57,518 bases of DNA from Citrobacter sp. (GCA_019415335.1 DXKH01000112.1:1-57518); one strand, 5' to 3'. Counted from the first letter of the stretch, positions 1 through 10,700 are shown. Numbers and translations: made by a program. The notes: generated by a model from the sequence alone, not told the origin.

Positions 1-62
1 GCCTGCGCTACGGTAGCGAAACCAGCCAGTGCCACTGCAATCGCGATAGCTGTCTTTTTCAT
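1..62 (-). CDS. ompA: OmpA, N-terminal end only
   Basis: Only the first 20 or so codons are inside the window. They read MKKTAIAIAVALAGFATVAQ, the signal peptide of outer membrane protein A: a Lys-Lys n-region, a hydrophobic core and an Ala-rich cleavage region. OmpA is an eight-stranded beta-barrel with a periplasmic peptidoglycan-binding domain. The start is fixed by the match to the E. coli protein. The neighbour sulA, in the same orientation upstream, matches the E. coli gene order. Confidence 0.95.
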   Translation of the reverse strand, partial: MKKTAIAIAVALAGFATVAQ

Positions 63-195
63 TTTTTGCGCCTCGTTATCATCCAAAATACGCCATGAAT
101 ATCTCCAACGAGATAACACGGTTAAATCCTTCACCGGGGGACTAGTTCAATAGTTACTCTACCGATATCTGCGGCTTACGCCGAGCACCCCTGGC
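63..195 (-). promoter_or_regulatory. ompA 5' leader and probable promoter
   Basis: The leader upstream of the ompA start matches the long, structured E. coli ompA 5' UTR nearly base for base. It has a GC-rich 5' stem-loop (minus strand starts GCCAGGGGTGCTCGGC near 195) and the stretch GGTGAAGGATTTAACC. In E. coli this leader stabilises the mRNA, and the region around the ribosome site is the target of the sRNA MicA (family knowledge). The transcription start near 195 is inferred from similarity, with a -10-like TAGACT just upstream. From 196 to 417 I see only promoter-proximal sequence and no gene. Confidence 0.75.
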
Positions 196-417
196 GATGT
201 AAAGTCTACAACGTAGTTGAAAACTTACAAGTGTGAACTCTGTCAGGCATATGAAAAAAAAAAGCTTGTATACAGAATATTTAACATTTGGCGTATCAGA
301 ATTTTTCGTCAAATTTCGCGGGAACCGCGTCCGCCAAGCGTTCACAGAAGAAAAACGTTAGTCCTCAATGCGAAGGTACTGGGGGAAAAATAATTCCAGG
401 ATAAATCCTAATTTTAC

Positions 418-927
418 TCAATGATACAAATTTGAGTGAATTTTTAGCCCAGTTTGCTGTCTCGTGGCATGAGTGTGCGCACTTACGGGACGCATGATAA
501 ATCCCATTGCGTTTCCCTCATCTGCAGCCTTAACCAATTCAGCATGTTCTTCTTCTGTTAATTCTTCTGTCAGCCAGCCGATCACCACGCTGTAGTTGCC
601 TGTGCGTAACGCACGCACCATCGATTCCAGCGTATGGCAAGGGGACAGTTGGTTAATCTGCATCACCTTGGTCAGCGGAAGGCCGGCAGACTGAACCCAT
701 TCACGGCTCAGCTTTTGCTGTGGCGTCAGCCAGAGTTGCCAGCGCGATTGCTGACCTAACTGCTGAAGAAGCGGTAACAGCAGTAACTGCGTCATCATGG
801 GCTGGTCTTCACGGTAGACCACTTCGCTGATAAGCCCGGTGGACACTTTCTCAGAAGAGACGCGCGGCATCGTGTTCGATGTGGAAGAGAATGACGGAGA
901 ACGATTTGCGTAGCCTGAAGTGTACAT
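418..927 (-). CDS. sulA: Cell division inhibitor SulA
   Basis: This 169-residue protein matches E. coli SulA along its length. The core around [18 protein letters not shown] and the C-terminal end [10 protein letters not shown] are identical; the N-terminus ([10 protein letters not shown]) and a few loop positions differ. SulA binds FtsZ and blocks Z-ring assembly during the SOS response, and is degraded by Lon through its C-terminal residues. The ATG at 927 is chosen over a TTG two codons upstream because it matches the known start and keeps the leader seen in E. coli. A LexA box lies just upstream. Confidence 0.97.
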   Translation of the reverse strand: MYTSGYANRSPSFSSTSNTMPRVSSEKVSTGLISEVVYREDQPMMTQLLLLPLLQQLGQQSRWQLWLTPQQKLSREWVQSAGLPLTKVMQINQLSPCHTLESMVRALRTGNYSVVIGWLTEELTEEEHAELVKAADEGNAMGFIMRPVSAHTHATRQQTGLKIHSNLYH

Positions 928-948
928 AATCAATCCAGCCCTGTGAGT

Positions 949-968
949 TACTGTATGGATGTACAGTA
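949..968 (-). promoter_or_regulatory. LexA box of sulA
   Basis: The 20-mer TACTGTATGGATGTACAGTA is a near-perfect palindrome with the CTGT-N8-ACAG core. It sits 22 bases upstream of the sulA start, as in E. coli, and is the operator that makes sulA strongly SOS-inducible. Confidence 0.95.
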
Positions 969-1144
969 ACCCTGATGTCGTGAAAGATCAACTTTATTTT
1001 CGGAAACAGACTCGCAATTTTTATTCATGGTTGCGGTAAAAGCGAAATACAACTTGCCCCCTGAGAATAAGTTGCCTATTTTCGTCATTAACGGATTCGT
1101 GACGACAAATCATTCTTTTAGTTTATGATTTAAAAGGGAATTTT

Positions 1145-1774
1145 ATGAAATCTCACTCCTATGACAGGATCTATAAATCACAGGAATATTTATCTTCTCT
1201 GGGAACGATCCACTTCCGTTCCTTGTTTGGCAGTTACAGTCTGACTATCAAAAATACCGTTTTTGCGATGGTCGCGGAGGGGGAACTTTATCTGCGCGCC
1301 TGTGAGCAAAGCGTACAGTATTGCGTTCAGCACACCCCTGTCTGGCTGACATTTCTCAAACGTGGACGTCCAGTCATGCTCAACTATTATCAGGTTGATG
1401 ACAGTCTGTGGCGCGACCAACAGCAGTTGATCCAGTTATCGAAGTTTTCACTGGATGCCGCATTGCAGGAGAAGTTGACCTCCGGTTCTCAACAGCGGCT
1501 TAAGGATCTCCCCAACGTGACTTTTCATCTGGAGAGTTTATTGAATGAAGCGGGGATCAATGACGTCGCGACCCTGCGGATGCTGGGCGCTAAAATGTGC
1601 TGGTTGCGACTGCGACAGATGAATAAATCCATCACTGACAGGGTTCTGTTTAATCTAGAAGGGGCCATTTATGGCATTCATGAAGCGGCGCTCCCGGCAA
1701 CACGTCGCCAGGAGCTTGCTTTGTGGGTTAAGTCGCTTTCGCCGGTGCCGATGTCGGTGGAGAAGATTGAGTGA
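1145..1774 (+). CDS. sxy: Competence/CRP-S co-activator Sxy (TfoX)
   Basis: A 209-residue protein, the same length as E. coli Sxy. It has the conserved stretches YKSQEYLSSLGTI, RSLFGSYSLT and YLRACEQS in the N-terminal TfoX domain, and LGAKMCWLRLRQ plus GIHEAALPATRRQEL in the C-terminal helical domain. Sxy acts with CRP to turn on promoters with CRP-S sites, including DNA-uptake genes. It is transcribed divergently from sulA, and its 3' end overlaps the convergent yccS gene by 47 bases. Confidence 0.95.
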   Translation: MKSHSYDRIYKSQEYLSSLGTIHFRSLFGSYSLTIKNTVFAMVAEGELYLRACEQSVQYCVQHTPVWLTFLKRGRPVMLNYYQVDDSLWRDQQQLIQLSKFSLDAALQEKLTSGSQQRLKDLPNVTFHLESLLNEAGINDVATLRMLGAKMCWLRLRQMNKSITDRVLFNLEGAIYGIHEAALPATRRQELALWVKSLSPVPMSVEKIE

Positions 1775-3890
1775 TTTGCCGCTGCAGTCGACCCATTTCT
1801 GGCAGCAGGGCCACCAGTAAACCGACCTGCTGAATCACCAGTGGCTCTTTGCTGTCCGGGCGCGGCTCAAGATGTTGGATGCGCTGTTTCAGTTCAGCCA
1901 GCGCTTGCTGCACGCGCGCTTCGTCAGCCGGGAGATGATGCAGCGCATCATCGACATAACAAACCGCATCGTCCAGTAATGCCAGCACGTCGGGGTTGGT
2001 GAGTTGTTCACGATGCGCCCCTAATGCGGAAATGTAACTGGTGAATGTATGGTTGAGACACAGCAAACGGAACGCGGCTTCACGCGTCTGTGCCGTCACA
2101 TCGGGTTCGCTGGACATGTTCGACACCACGGAGGCCAGTTCAGCATCGCGGTTATGGGCATCGCGGCGAGCAATCCGGTATGCCAGTCGATTGTCGCGTC
2201 CCTGATGGTATTGCTCCAGAATGGCGTCCAGATAGCGACAGTTGGCGTCAGTCGCTCTTTCCATCATCCGCGGGAGATTGCGAAAACGCCAGTCCGGCCA
2301 GATAAAGCTCACTGCCGCCCAGGCGATGGCACAGCCGATGAGCGTATCAATCACCCTGGGGAGGGCGACTTCAAACCCTTCGCCGAGCAAGTTGAAGCAC
2401 AGCAGGACCAGCAGTGTGATAAACATGGTGGCGTGGGCATACTGAACGTTGCGAAAGGCAAAGAACAGGACGCCGGTGATCACCAGTAAAATAAGCTGAC
2501 CTTCCAGTGACGGAACAAACCATAAAATCGGGATACCAATCGCTACCCCGACCAGCGTCCCGATGATCCTCAGCGCCAGGCGGTGTCGCGTGGCGTTATA
2601 GTTGGGCTGACAAACAAACAGGCTGGTCAGCAGGATCCAGTAGCCGTGGTTCATACCAGTTATCTGAATGATCGCATAGCCGACGCACAGGACCAGAGAC
2701 ATCCTGACCGCATGGCGAAACAGCGCAGATTCGGGGGTGAAGTTGCGACTCAGACGCAGCCAGATATCGCTGAGCCCGTGCGGACTGTCATCGGCAAGCT
2801 GGTTTTCTGACTCGTTACGCGGCATGGCCTGCGCCTGTTCTGATTCAATCGTTGCCAGTTGTGCATCGATGGCGCGCAAATTAGCCAGTAAAAATCCCAG
2901 CGTTTTCAGCAGATCGGCGGAGGCGCCGTTTGCTCGCATTCGCTCAAGTGCGGCGTCGAGATGCGTAAAGGCGCGTTCAAAGTGCGGATCGTGCTGATAG
3001 GGTACGCGCAGCAAAATAGAACGCGACAGTTGTAGACAGGCCTGGCCCTGCATCGACATCAGACGCTGAAAGCGGAACATTACATCGCTGTGACGAAAAT
3101 GGTCGCGCAATGTCTGGTATTGAATATGCGAGGAGCTGGCGCGCTCATGAATATCCTGCGCCACAAAGTAGTAATGCAGAGTACGCCGCGTGCCGCGCTG
3201 CCCCCGATCGCCGCGCAGGCGAGTCAACAGGGACACTTTTGTCTGATTCAGCGTCGCCATCAGTTGGCCGTTGGCCAGCGCTAAGTCATAAAGCGGTGCC
3301 TGGCTTTCGTCTTCAATATCCGGGTCAAAAAGACGCGATTTCAGCTCCAGATAGTGTGCCAGTTGTTCATAGCTGCGAGCCAGATTGTCCTGTAATGGAC
3401 GAATCGGGAACAGCAGATGACCGGTAAGCGTCAGCCCGTTGTACCAGATAGCCCCCGCTAACAGTAAAAGCGGTTGCTGATACCATTGGGCGTACAACGA
3501 TGCGCCGAGCATGGTGTAAATCGCGATCAGTAGCGCACCAAAGGCAATCGTTGCATAACGCTGCCCTAAACCGCCGAGCAGGATGAAACCACTGGTGGAA
3601 AGTGTCAGTCCGATGGCGAACAGCCACGGATAGGGAAACAGCAACTCGACCGAGGCGGAGGCGATAAAAAAGCAGATGAGCGTGATGATCAGGTTACGCA
3701 AACGGCCCGCGAGACGATCGTCCAGATCGGTCAGCGCCGCTGCTACCATTCCCAGCGTCAGGGGGATAGTCAGTTTGACATCACCCAGCCACCAGGGCAG
3801 CGCGGTGGTTCCGCAAAGGGCGATAAAAATACGCACGTAATACAGCCAGGTGCTGTTCCAGGTATAGCGGCGAAGCAGGGGACTTAACAT
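1728..3890 (-). CDS. yccS: YccS/YhfK-family inner membrane protein
   Basis: A 720-residue protein with two blocks of predicted membrane helices: roughly residues 15-165 (for example LTLGMVAAALTDLDDRL and FGALLIAIYTMLG) and roughly 395-535 (for example GYWILLTSLFVCQPNYNATR). Each block is followed by a long helical cytoplasmic segment. This is the architecture of the YccS/FUSC family, related to aromatic-acid efflux proteins. The substrate is not known. It lies seven bases downstream of yccF on the same strand, so the two are probably one operon. Confidence 0.93.
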   Translation of the reverse strand: MLSPLLRRYTWNSTWLYYVRIFIALCGTTALPWWLGDVKLTIPLTLGMVAAALTDLDDRLAGRLRNLIITLICFFIASASVELLFPYPWLFAIGLTLSTSGFILLGGLGQRYATIAFGALLIAIYTMLGASLYAQWYQQPLLLLAGAIWYNGLTLTGHLLFPIRPLQDNLARSYEQLAHYLELKSRLFDPDIEDESQAPLYDLALANGQLMATLNQTKVSLLTRLRGDRGQRGTRRTLHYYFVAQDIHERASSSHIQYQTLRDHFRHSDVMFRFQRLMSMQGQACLQLSRSILLRVPYQHDPHFERAFTHLDAALERMRANGASADLLKTLGFLLANLRAIDAQLATIESEQAQAMPRNESENQLADDSPHGLSDIWLRLSRNFTPESALFRHAVRMSLVLCVGYAIIQITGMNHGYWILLTSLFVCQPNYNATRHRLALRIIGTLVGVAIGIPILWFVPSLEGQLILLVITGVLFFAFRNVQYAHATMFITLLVLLCFNLLGEGFEVALPRVIDTLIGCAIAWAAVSFIWPDWRFRNLPRMMERATDANCRYLDAILEQYHQGRDNRLAYRIARRDAHNRDAELASVVSNMSSEPDVTAQTREAAFRLLCLNHTFTSYISALGAHREQLTNPDVLALLDDAVCYVDDALHHLPADEARVQQALAELKQRIQHLEPRPDSKEPLVIQQVGLLVALLPEMGRLQRQITQSSPPTSAPAKAT

Positions 3891-3896
3891 ACTGAC

Positions 3897-4355
3897 TTAG
3901 CGTCCTGGTGACTCAAAACGGCGACGGGCATTTGCTTCACGTGCAGCACGCGCAACTTCTACGGAGACAACGCGGCGTCCCACCGGCCACAGTGCAATCG
4001 CGGCAATCTTAAAGTTCGCAATGCCAACCGGAATACCAATGATCGTGATGCACTGGGCGATACCTGCGGCGATGTGCATCAGACACAGCCACCAGCCGAA
4101 GAAGATCAACCAGAAAATATTCAGCAGTGTCCCACCCGTATTCCTCAACACGCTTTTACCCGCCGGATCCAGTTCATCGACATGAACCGCTTCGTTTCCG
4201 TAAGGCAGCAGCGACAGCCTGGTGATTTCCCAGCATGAGCGGGTGAGCGGCAGGGTGAAGATCAGCACAATACTGACCAGCGTTGCCAGGAACCAGGAGA
4301 GTGTGGTGGCAAACCCCCCCAACACAAAATTCAAAACATTCAGAACGGTACGCAT
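3897..4355 (-). CDS. yccF: YccF inner membrane protein
   Basis: A 152-residue protein, close to E. coli YccF (148), with a short C-terminal extension SPGR. Hydrophobic segments lie near residues 8-33 (NFVLGGFATTLSWFLATLVS) and 78-112 (LLNIFWLIFFGWWLCLMHIA). The motif GIPVGIANFKIAAIALWPVG is typical of the YccF domain. Function is unknown in this family. It is the first gene of the yccF-yccS pair and diverges from helD. Confidence 0.93.
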   Translation of the reverse strand: MRTVLNVLNFVLGGFATTLSWFLATLVSIVLIFTLPLTRSCWEITRLSLLPYGNEAVHVDELDPAGKSVLRNTGGTLLNIFWLIFFGWWLCLMHIAAGIAQCITIIGIPVGIANFKIAAIALWPVGRRVVSVEVARAAREANARRRFESPGR

Positions 4356-4478
4356 AGAGCCTCGGTTGATTCTGGTTTTCTATGATTTCCGGCAATTGTA
4401 ACGTTTTTTTGGGCTGGAGCACGCATTCTCTGGCGGTTACACTGAGAAGAAATACGCTTTGTCTGGATCGGCTGAGTC

Positions 4479-6533
4479 ATGGAACTGAAAGCAACGTCTA
4501 TTGGAAAACGTCTGGCACAACACCCTTACGATCGGGCGGTGATCCTCAATGCCGGCATTAAAGTGTCGGGCGATCGCCATGAGTATCTCATTCCCTTCAA
4601 TCAGTTACTGGCGATTCACTGTAAACGCGGGCTGGTGTGGGGCGAGCTGGAATTTGTGCTGCCGGATGAAAAAGTGGTGCGACTGCATGGCACTGAATGG
4701 GCAGAAACCCAGCGCTTCCATCATCATCTGAATACCCGCTGGCAGCAGTGGAGCCAGGAAATGAGTGAAGTGGCAGCCGGCGTACTGCATGAGCAACTGG
4801 ATTTAATTGCGGCCCGAACCGGGCAGAATGCCTGGCTGACGCGCGAGCAGACGACGGGTTTACAGCAACAGATCCTGCGGGCGTTTGCCGCGCTGCCGCT
4901 GCCGGTGAATCGGCTGGAAGAGTTTGATAACTGTCTCGATGCTCTGCGACAGTGCCAGGCGTGGCTGAAAGATATTGAGGCATGCCGTCTGCAGCATAAT
5001 CAGGCGTATACCGAAACGATGTTGACGGAGTACGCCGATTTCTTCCAGCAGGTGGAGTCGTCGCCGCTCAATCCGGCTCAGGCCAGAGCGGTCGTTAATG
5101 GCGAGCATTCTTTGCTGGTGCTGGCTGGCGCAGGGAGTGGCAAAACGTCGGTGCTGGTGGCGCGTGCAGGCTGGCTGCTGGCGCGGGGCGAAGCGGCCGC
5201 AGATCAGATCCTGCTGCTGGCTTTTGGCCGTAAAGCGGCGCAGGAAATGGACGAGCGTATCCGTGAGCGGCTGCATACCGAGGAGATAACGGCGCGGACG
5301 TTCCATGCTCTGGCGCTGCATATCATTCAGCAGGGCAGCAAAAAAGTGCCGACCATCAGTAAGCTGGAAAATGACACCGCCGCGCGAAATAAACTGTTTA
5401 TCAGCACCTGGCGTCAGCAATGCAGCGAGAAAAAAGCGCAGGCGAAGGGCTGGCGACAGTGGCTGGAAGAGGAGATGCAGTGGACGGTGCCGGAAGGCAA
5501 TTTCTGGGACGATGAAAAACTACAGCGTCGTCTGGCCTCGCGTCTGGATCGCTGGGTGAGCCTGATGCGTATGCATGGTGGTGCCCAGGCTGAAATGATC
5601 GCCAGCGCACCAGAAGAGATCCGGGATCTGTTCAGCAAGCGCGTAAAGCTGATGGCCCCTTTGCTGAAGGCCTGGAAAAGCGCGCTGAAAGCGGAAAATG
5701 CCGTCGATTTTTCCGGTCTGATTCATCAGGCCATAGTGATTCTGGAAAAAGGACGATTTGTGAGTCCGTGGAAGCATATTCTGGTGGATGAGTTTCAGGA
5801 TATCTCCCCGCAGCGAGCGGCGCTGCTGGCCGCACTGCGTAAGCAAAACAGCCATACTACGCTGTTTGCCGTCGGGGATGACTGGCAGGCCATTTACCGT
5901 TTTAGCGGCGCGCAGCTTTCATTAACAACTGCGTTCCATCAGACCTTCGGCGATGGCGACCGCTGTGACCTCGACACCACCTACCGCTTCAACAGCCGCA
6001 TTGGCGAAATCGCCAACCGCTTTATTCAGCAGAACCCACATCAGTTGAAGAAACCGCTTAATAGTCTGACGACGGGAGACAAGAAAGCCGTCACGCTGTT
6101 GGACGAAACGCAGCTCGATGCGTTGCTGGATAAGCTTTCCGGTTATGCGAAAGCCGATGAGCGGATTCTGGTGCTGGCGCGTTATCACCATCTGAAACCG
6201 TCCAGTCTCGAAAAGGCGGCAACCCGCTGGCCGAAGCTGCAGCTTGATTTTATGACCATCCACGCCAGCAAGGGACAACAGGCGGATTACGTCATCATTG
6301 TCGGGTTACAGGAGGGGAGCGACGGTTTCCCTGCACCAGCGCGTGAGTCCATTATGGAAGAGGCGTTGCTGCCGGTGGTGGAAGATTTTCCGGATGCGGA
6401 AGAGCGGCGGTTGCTTTACGTCGCCCTGACCCGTGCCCGGCATCGGGTCTGGCTGCTGTACAACAAAGCGAACCCCTCACGCTTTGTGGAGGATCTCAAA
6501 GAGCTGGACGTTCCGGTGGTAAGAAAACCGTAA
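4479..6533 (+). CDS. helD: DNA helicase IV (HelD)
   Basis: A 684-residue superfamily 1 helicase of the UvrD/Rep type with the length of E. coli helicase IV. Visible motifs: Walker A AGAGSGKTSV near residue 217, Walker B ILVDEFQDIS near 433, motif III GDDWQAIYRFSG, motif V TIHASKGQQADYVI and motif VI LLYVALTRARHR near the C-terminus. The roughly 190 N-terminal residues before Walker A are specific to helicase IV. It unwinds DNA 3' to 5' and is linked to recombination and repair. Confidence 0.96.
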   Translation: MELKATSIGKRLAQHPYDRAVILNAGIKVSGDRHEYLIPFNQLLAIHCKRGLVWGELEFVLPDEKVVRLHGTEWAETQRFHHHLNTRWQQWSQEMSEVAAGVLHEQLDLIAARTGQNAWLTREQTTGLQQQILRAFAALPLPVNRLEEFDNCLDALRQCQAWLKDIEACRLQHNQAYTETMLTEYADFFQQVESSPLNPAQARAVVNGEHSLLVLAGAGSGKTSVLVARAGWLLARGEAAADQILLLAFGRKAAQEMDERIRERLHTEEITARTFHALALHIIQQGSKKVPTISKLENDTAARNKLFISTWRQQCSEKKAQAKGWRQWLEEEMQWTVPEGNFWDDEKLQRRLASRLDRWVSLMRMHGGAQAEMIASAPEEIRDLFSKRVKLMAPLLKAWKSALKAENAVDFSGLIHQAIVILEKGRFVSPWKHILVDEFQDISPQRAALLAALRKQNSHTTLFAVGDDWQAIYRFSGAQLSLTTAFHQTFGDGDRCDLDTTYRFNSRIGEIANRFIQQNPHQLKKPLNSLTTGDKKAVTLLDETQLDALLDKLSGYAKADERILVLARYHHLKPSSLEKAATRWPKLQLDFMTIHASKGQQADYVIIVGLQEGSDGFPAPARESIMEEALLPVVEDFPDAEERRLLYVALTRARHRVWLLYNKANPSRFVEDLKELDVPVVRKP

Positions 6534-6537
6534 GCAA

Positions 6538-6557
6538 CAGGCGACGTACGTCGCCTG
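6538..6557. terminator. Perfect hairpin between helD and mgsA
   Basis: CAGGCGAC-gtac-GTCGCCTG is a perfect 8-bp inverted repeat placed directly after the helD stop and before the stop of convergent mgsA. Neither side has a long T run, so it may be a weak two-way terminator or an mRNA end protector. Confidence 0.5.
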
Positions 6558-6564
6558 TGCGGGA

Positions 6565-7023
6565 TTACTTGAGGCGTTCAGCCAGATAACGCGGATAGTC
6601 CGGAATGAGCACGTCGACGGCATCATTGAAATGTGGTGACTGGATGATGAAATCCGCTGTGGCGACGTTGGTGGCGACAGGGATATTCCAGACGGTCGCC
6701 AGACGCAGCAACGCTTTCACATCCGGATCGTGTGGCACCGCGTTAAGTGGATCCCAGAAGAAAATCAGCACATCAATTTTCCCTTCAGAAATCAATGCGC
6801 CAACCTGCTGATCGCCGCCCATCGGACCGCTCAGCATGGCGTTAACGTCCATACCCGTCGCGCGTTGAATAAGATTTCCGGTCGTCCCGGTGGCGTAGAG
6901 CACATGTTTTTCCAGCAATGGCTGGTGGCGTTCTACCCAGCTCATCAACATCTTTTTGCAGTGATCGTGTGCAACCAGCGCAATGTGCTTACGCGCCGGC
7001 AAAGTGCGAGTCGTCAGTTCCAT
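6565..7023 (-). CDS. mgsA: Methylglyoxal synthase
   Basis: This 152-residue protein is almost identical to E. coli MgsA. It converts dihydroxyacetone phosphate to methylglyoxal and phosphate, a bypass of lower glycolysis during sugar-phosphate stress. It shows [12 protein letters not shown] at the N-terminus, the phosphate-binding TGTTGN, the GPMGGDQQ loop with the catalytic Asp, and [17 protein letters not shown]. Of two adjacent ATG codons the inner one gives the usual start [12 protein letters not shown]. Confidence 0.97.
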   Translation of the reverse strand: MELTTRTLPARKHIALVAHDHCKKMLMSWVERHQPLLEKHVLYATGTTGNLIQRATGMDVNAMLSGPMGGDQQVGALISEGKIDVLIFFWDPLNAVPHDPDVKALLRLATVWNIPVATNVATADFIIQSPHFNDAVDVLIPDYPRYLAERLK

Positions 7024-7116
7024 CATTCAGTTCCATTGTGGGTTTTGCTACAGAGTACTGAATGTGTCTGATGCTGCAAGAGAAAGACGAAAAAAATGCC
7101 GGACGCGTCGAGGACA

Positions 7117-7779
7117 TCAGGAAGAGGGTTGTTTCTCCGCCCATTGTAGAAAACTATTGCGGGTCTGCGGATCCGCCTGGCGAAACCAGTACTTCAGGCG
7201 CTGCTCTGTGAGCGTCTGAGATTGCGGCGGGATAGTATCCAGTTCTGAGACACCCGAAAGCAGGGTGCTGTCGTCGGCCATCATCGTAGCAAACTGGGGT
7301 AAAGAGGCACGCTTTGCCGATTTATTGTAGCGCTCCGTTTCTGCCTCAAAATCAATGACTTTGGTTTTTGAGGTAATGGCGAGAATATCCAGTTGTACCG
7401 GGATGGGCATCGCATCGCCGTCCAGCAACTCCAGACGCGGAGCAGCATCGAAATGGCTGGCTTCACGGTCGCTTTCCAGGCGTGGGAGGTGAAAATTAAC
7501 CTGGCCCACACGTTGGGTGTCAAAACTGATCACCAGCGGCGGGGAAATGTAGAGCTGTTCTTCATGGCTGGAGAGGCGAATGGTCTTCTCTACCCGAAAA
7601 ACGAGTTGATGGGGCCCATTGTCGAGTTCAATGCTGTCCGCACCGCGCAGAAGTGAACTGGAGACCTTCTTGCCATCCAGCACCAGCAGGTCAATATCGG
7701 TTGAAAGACGAAGAGTGGTAGCGAAAACCGTGACCGGCAAACAAAGGGCAATCATCAGGGTCACAGTGCCGGTTTTCAT
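7117..7779 (-). CDS. csgI: Curli assembly inhibitor CsgI (YccT)
   Basis: A 220-residue DUF2057-family protein with an N-terminal signal peptide ([20 protein letters not shown]). It matches E. coli YccT in the mature part, for example [20 protein letters not shown] and [18 protein letters not shown]. The E. coli protein is periplasmic and slows curli subunit polymerisation. The ATG at 7779 is preferred over an upstream in-frame start because it gives the known signal peptide and has GGAG upstream. Confidence 0.93.
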   Translation of the reverse strand: MKTGTVTLMIALCLPVTVFATTLRLSTDIDLLVLDGKKVSSSLLRGADSIELDNGPHQLVFRVEKTIRLSSHEEQLYISPPLVISFDTQRVGQVNFHLPRLESDREASHFDAAPRLELLDGDAMPIPVQLDILAITSKTKVIDFEAETERYNKSAKRASLPQFATMMADDSTLLSGVSELDTIPPQSQTLTEQRLKYWFRQADPQTRNSFLQWAEKQPSS

Positions 7780-7951
7780 AGGGTTCTCCTGTCCAAAGAC
7801 CGCCGGGTGAGATTGTATCAAAATTTTTCGATAATCATGTTTACTAACATATAGACATATTTCAGCGTTTTGCTCTCATACTTACGGGTGGGACGCATGG
7901 TGGGGTCGTCAGGATTGTCGTACACTTTGTAAAACAGCCTGGAGAATGATG

Positions 7952-8365
7952 ATGAAAGAGACCGATATTGCTGGCATTTTGACCTCTACCCGCACCATTG
8001 CATTGGTTGGCGCAAGTGATAAACCCGACCGTCCAAGCTACCGTGTGATGAAGTATTTACTCGATCAGGGCTATCATGTGATTCCGGTTTCCCCGAAGGT
8101 CGCCGGGAAAACGCTGCTAGGGCAGCAGGGCTATGCGACGCTGGCGGACGTGCCGGAAAAAGTGGATATGGTGGATGTGTTCCGCAATTCAGAAGCAGCA
8201 TGGGGCGTCGCTCAGGAAGCGATTGCGATCGGCGCGAAAACGCTGTGGATGCAACTGGGTGTGATCAATGAGCAGGCAGCGGTGCTAGCGCGCGAGGCGG
8301 GACTGATGGTGGTGATGGATCGCTGTCCGGCAATTGAGATCCCACGACTGGGGTTAACGAAGTAG
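7952..8365 (+). CDS. yccU: CoA-binding Rossmann protein YccU
   Basis: A 137-residue protein of the CoA-binding domain family. It has the nucleotide-binding loop [16 protein letters not shown], then [16 protein letters not shown] and the C-terminal [13 protein letters not shown]. Three ATG codons in a row could start it; the third (7952) has GGAG at a good distance and gives the E. coli length. The biochemical role is unknown. Confidence 0.92.
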   Translation: MKETDIAGILTSTRTIALVGASDKPDRPSYRVMKYLLDQGYHVIPVSPKVAGKTLLGQQGYATLADVPEKVDMVDVFRNSEAAWGVAQEAIAIGAKTLWMQLGVINEQAAVLAREAGLMVVMDRCPAIEIPRLGLTK

Positions 8366-8395
8366 GTTGACTGGCCTGATGGCCGACAAGAAAGA

Positions 8396-8422
8396 GGCCC
8401 GATAGCAATGCGCCATCGGGCC
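8396..8422. terminator. Bidirectional terminator between yccU and hspQ
   Basis: GGCCCGAT and ATCGGGCC form a perfect 8-bp stem around an 11-base loop between two convergent genes. The flanks carry A-rich sequence on the left and TTAG on the right. Its position fits a shared terminator. Confidence 0.7.
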
Positions 8423-8432
8423 TTAGCAAGAA

Positions 8433-8807
<375 letters not shown>

Positions 8808-9998
8808 TTACATGACGCGACAGGCAAACCCTTTGAGATACAGCCCTTCCGGGTAGGTAGCGATCACGGGATGATCGGCGGTCTGACGGAACTGCTCTAT
8901 AAATTGTACATCACGACCCGCATCAATTGCGGCATCGGCGATGATTTTCTGAAATAAATCTGTTGTCATCAGGCCGGAGCAGGAGAACGTCAGCAGCACA
9001 CCACCCGGATTAAGCAGCTGGATCGCCAGCATGTTAATATCCTTATAACCCCGGCATGCCCCCATCAGTTGGCTTTTGTTTTCGACAAACTTCGGCGGAT
9101 CCATCACGATGACATCAAATTTCTCACCACGATCGCGATAGGTCCGCAGCAGTTTAAACACATCGTCGCGGACAAATTCCGCTTTGCTGAGATCGAGTTT
9201 GTTCAGTTCGACGTTCTGTTTCGCAATATCCAGCGCTTCCTGGGAGGTGTCGACGCTGATCACCTGACGGCAACCGCCCATCAGCGCAGAAACGGCAAAA
9301 CCACCGGTATAGGAGAAACAATTGAGCACGCGCTGATTTTCGACATACCGGCGGGTGGCCAGACGGCTGTCACGCTGATCGAGGTAATAACCGGTTTTAT
9401 GGCCGCCCTGGATATCCACCAGCAGCTTCATACCGTGTTCTTCAATCGGCAGCAGAGCAGGGGGGATCTCACCGGTGACCGGGCCCTGCGTCAGCTCCAT
9501 CCCCTCTTTTTTACGCACCGCGACATCGCTACGGTCATAAATCGCACATTCCGGGTAGAGCGCTTGCAGTGCGCTAATCAATGCGGCACGCTGATATTCC
9601 GCGCCGGCGCTGAGCAGTTGCAGCACCAGGAAATGGCCAAAGCGGTCGATGGTCACACCGGGCAAACCGTCGGATTCCCCCGCGATCAGTCGGTAACTGT
9701 CCAGACCATCTTTTTTCGCCAGCCAGTTGCGCCATTGCTGCGCCTGTTGTAGACGGCGAGTGAAGAAGGCGATATCGACAGACTCGGACTTGTCGAAGGT
9801 CCAGACACGGGCGCGGATTTGCGACGCTGGGGAAAAGGCGCCGCGGGCTAACCATTTACCCTGATGGTCAACAATGTCGATGGTTTCACCGAGGTTGGCT
9901 TTACCTTCCATGCGGGCAACGGCACCGGAAAAGATCCACGGATGGCGGCGAAGTAATGATTTTTCGCGCCCTTTGGCTAACACTAAACGTACACTCAT
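8808..9998 (-). CDS. rlmI: 23S rRNA m5C1962 methyltransferase RlmI
   Basis: A 396-residue protein, exactly the E. coli length. The N-terminal PUA domain begins [20 protein letters not shown]; a central linker domain is followed by an S-adenosylmethionine methyltransferase domain. SAM motif I is [18 protein letters not shown] and the active-site loop is [10 protein letters not shown]-terminal FSCSGLM carries the Cys expected for m5C enzymes. It methylates C1962 of 23S rRNA. Confidence 0.96.
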   Translation of the reverse strand: MSVRLVLAKGREKSLLRRHPWIFSGAVARMEGKANLGETIDIVDHQGKWLARGAFSPASQIRARVWTFDKSESVDIAFFTRRLQQAQQWRNWLAKKDGLDSYRLIAGESDGLPGVTIDRFGHFLVLQLLSAGAEYQRAALISALQALYPECAIYDRSDVAVRKKEGMELTQGPVTGEIPPALLPIEEHGMKLLVDIQGGHKTGYYLDQRDSRLATRRYVENQRVLNCFSYTGGFAVSALMGGCRQVISVDTSQEALDIAKQNVELNKLDLSKAEFVRDDVFKLLRTYRDRGEKFDVIVMDPPKFVENKSQLMGACRGYKDINMLAIQLLNPGGVLLTFSCSGLMTTDLFQKIIADAAIDAGRDVQFIEQFRQTADHPVIATYPEGLYLKGFACRVM

Positions 9999-10092
9999 AA
10001 TTTACGGTTCTGTCGAATCAAAGAAATGGGCGCCATTGTCCTGAGTTTTACCCGGATTTGCAACGCGCCCGAGGATGTGAAGGAGAATAACA

Positions 10093-10374
10093 ATGTCGAG
10101 AGTCTGCATTATCGCGTGGGTTTATGGCCGGGTTCAGGGCGTGGGATTTCGCTATACCACGCAGCATGAGGCGCGGCGCCTGAGCTTAACGGGCTATGCG
10201 AGGAACAGGGATGATGGCAGTGTGGAGGTTGTTGCCAGCGGCGAAGCGGAGCAGGTCGACAAATTACTGAAGTGGCTCAAAGACGGCGGCCCAAGTTCTG
10301 CCCAGGTAGACCGGGTTCTGAGTGAGCCGCACCGCCCTCGTGAGGAGTTTACCGGTTTTAGTATTCGCTATTAA
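10093..10374 (+). CDS. yccX: Acylphosphatase
   Basis: A 93-residue acylphosphatase. The signature [10 protein letters not shown] contains the catalytic Arg, and [17 protein letters not shown] contains the catalytic Asn. It hydrolyses acyl phosphates such as carbamoyl phosphate. AGGAG precedes the ATG. The stop overlaps the convergent tusE stop by four bases. Confidence 0.95.
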   Translation: MSRVCIIAWVYGRVQGVGFRYTTQHEARRLSLTGYARNRDDGSVEVVASGEAEQVDKLLKWLKDGGPSSAQVDRVLSEPHRPREEFTGFSIRY

Positions 10375-10700
10375 ATACACTTCACCGGCTTCGGCAGGCC
10401 AGCAATTTTGGTGGCCTGTTTCGCCGGACCTTTCGGGAACAGACGATACAGATAACGGCTGTTGCCTTTCTCCTCGCCAAACTTATTTGCCATCGCCTTG
10501 ACCAGCATGCGAATCGCCGGCGAGGTATTAAATTCCAGATAGAAGTCGCGAACAAAACGCACCACTTCCCAGTGTTCCGGGGAGAGGGTAATTCCCTCGT
10601 TTTCAGCAATGATCACCGCCATCGCTTCGCTCCACTGCGCGCTCTCTTTCAGATAGCCGTCGGCGTCGGTAGCGATTTCTTTACCTTCAAAGATCAACAT
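10371..10700 (-). CDS. tusE: Sulfur relay protein TusE
   Basis: A 109-residue DsrC-family protein, nearly identical to E. coli TusE. It has the body [19 protein letters not shown] and the C-terminal arm ending GLPKPVKCI with the conserved penultimate Cys. TusE takes sulfur from TusBCD and passes it to MnmA for 2-thiolation of the wobble uridine in tRNA. Confidence 0.96.
   Translation of the reverse strand: MLIFEGKEIATDADGYLKESAQWSEAMAVIIAENEGITLSPEHWEVVRFVRDFYLEFNTSPAIRMLVKAMANKFGEEKGNSRYLYRLFPKGPAKQATKIAGLPKPVKCI

Noticed and set aside
9069..9752. A 227-codon ORF on the plus strand
   Set aside because: It is the antisense shadow of rlmI, which has a full family match.
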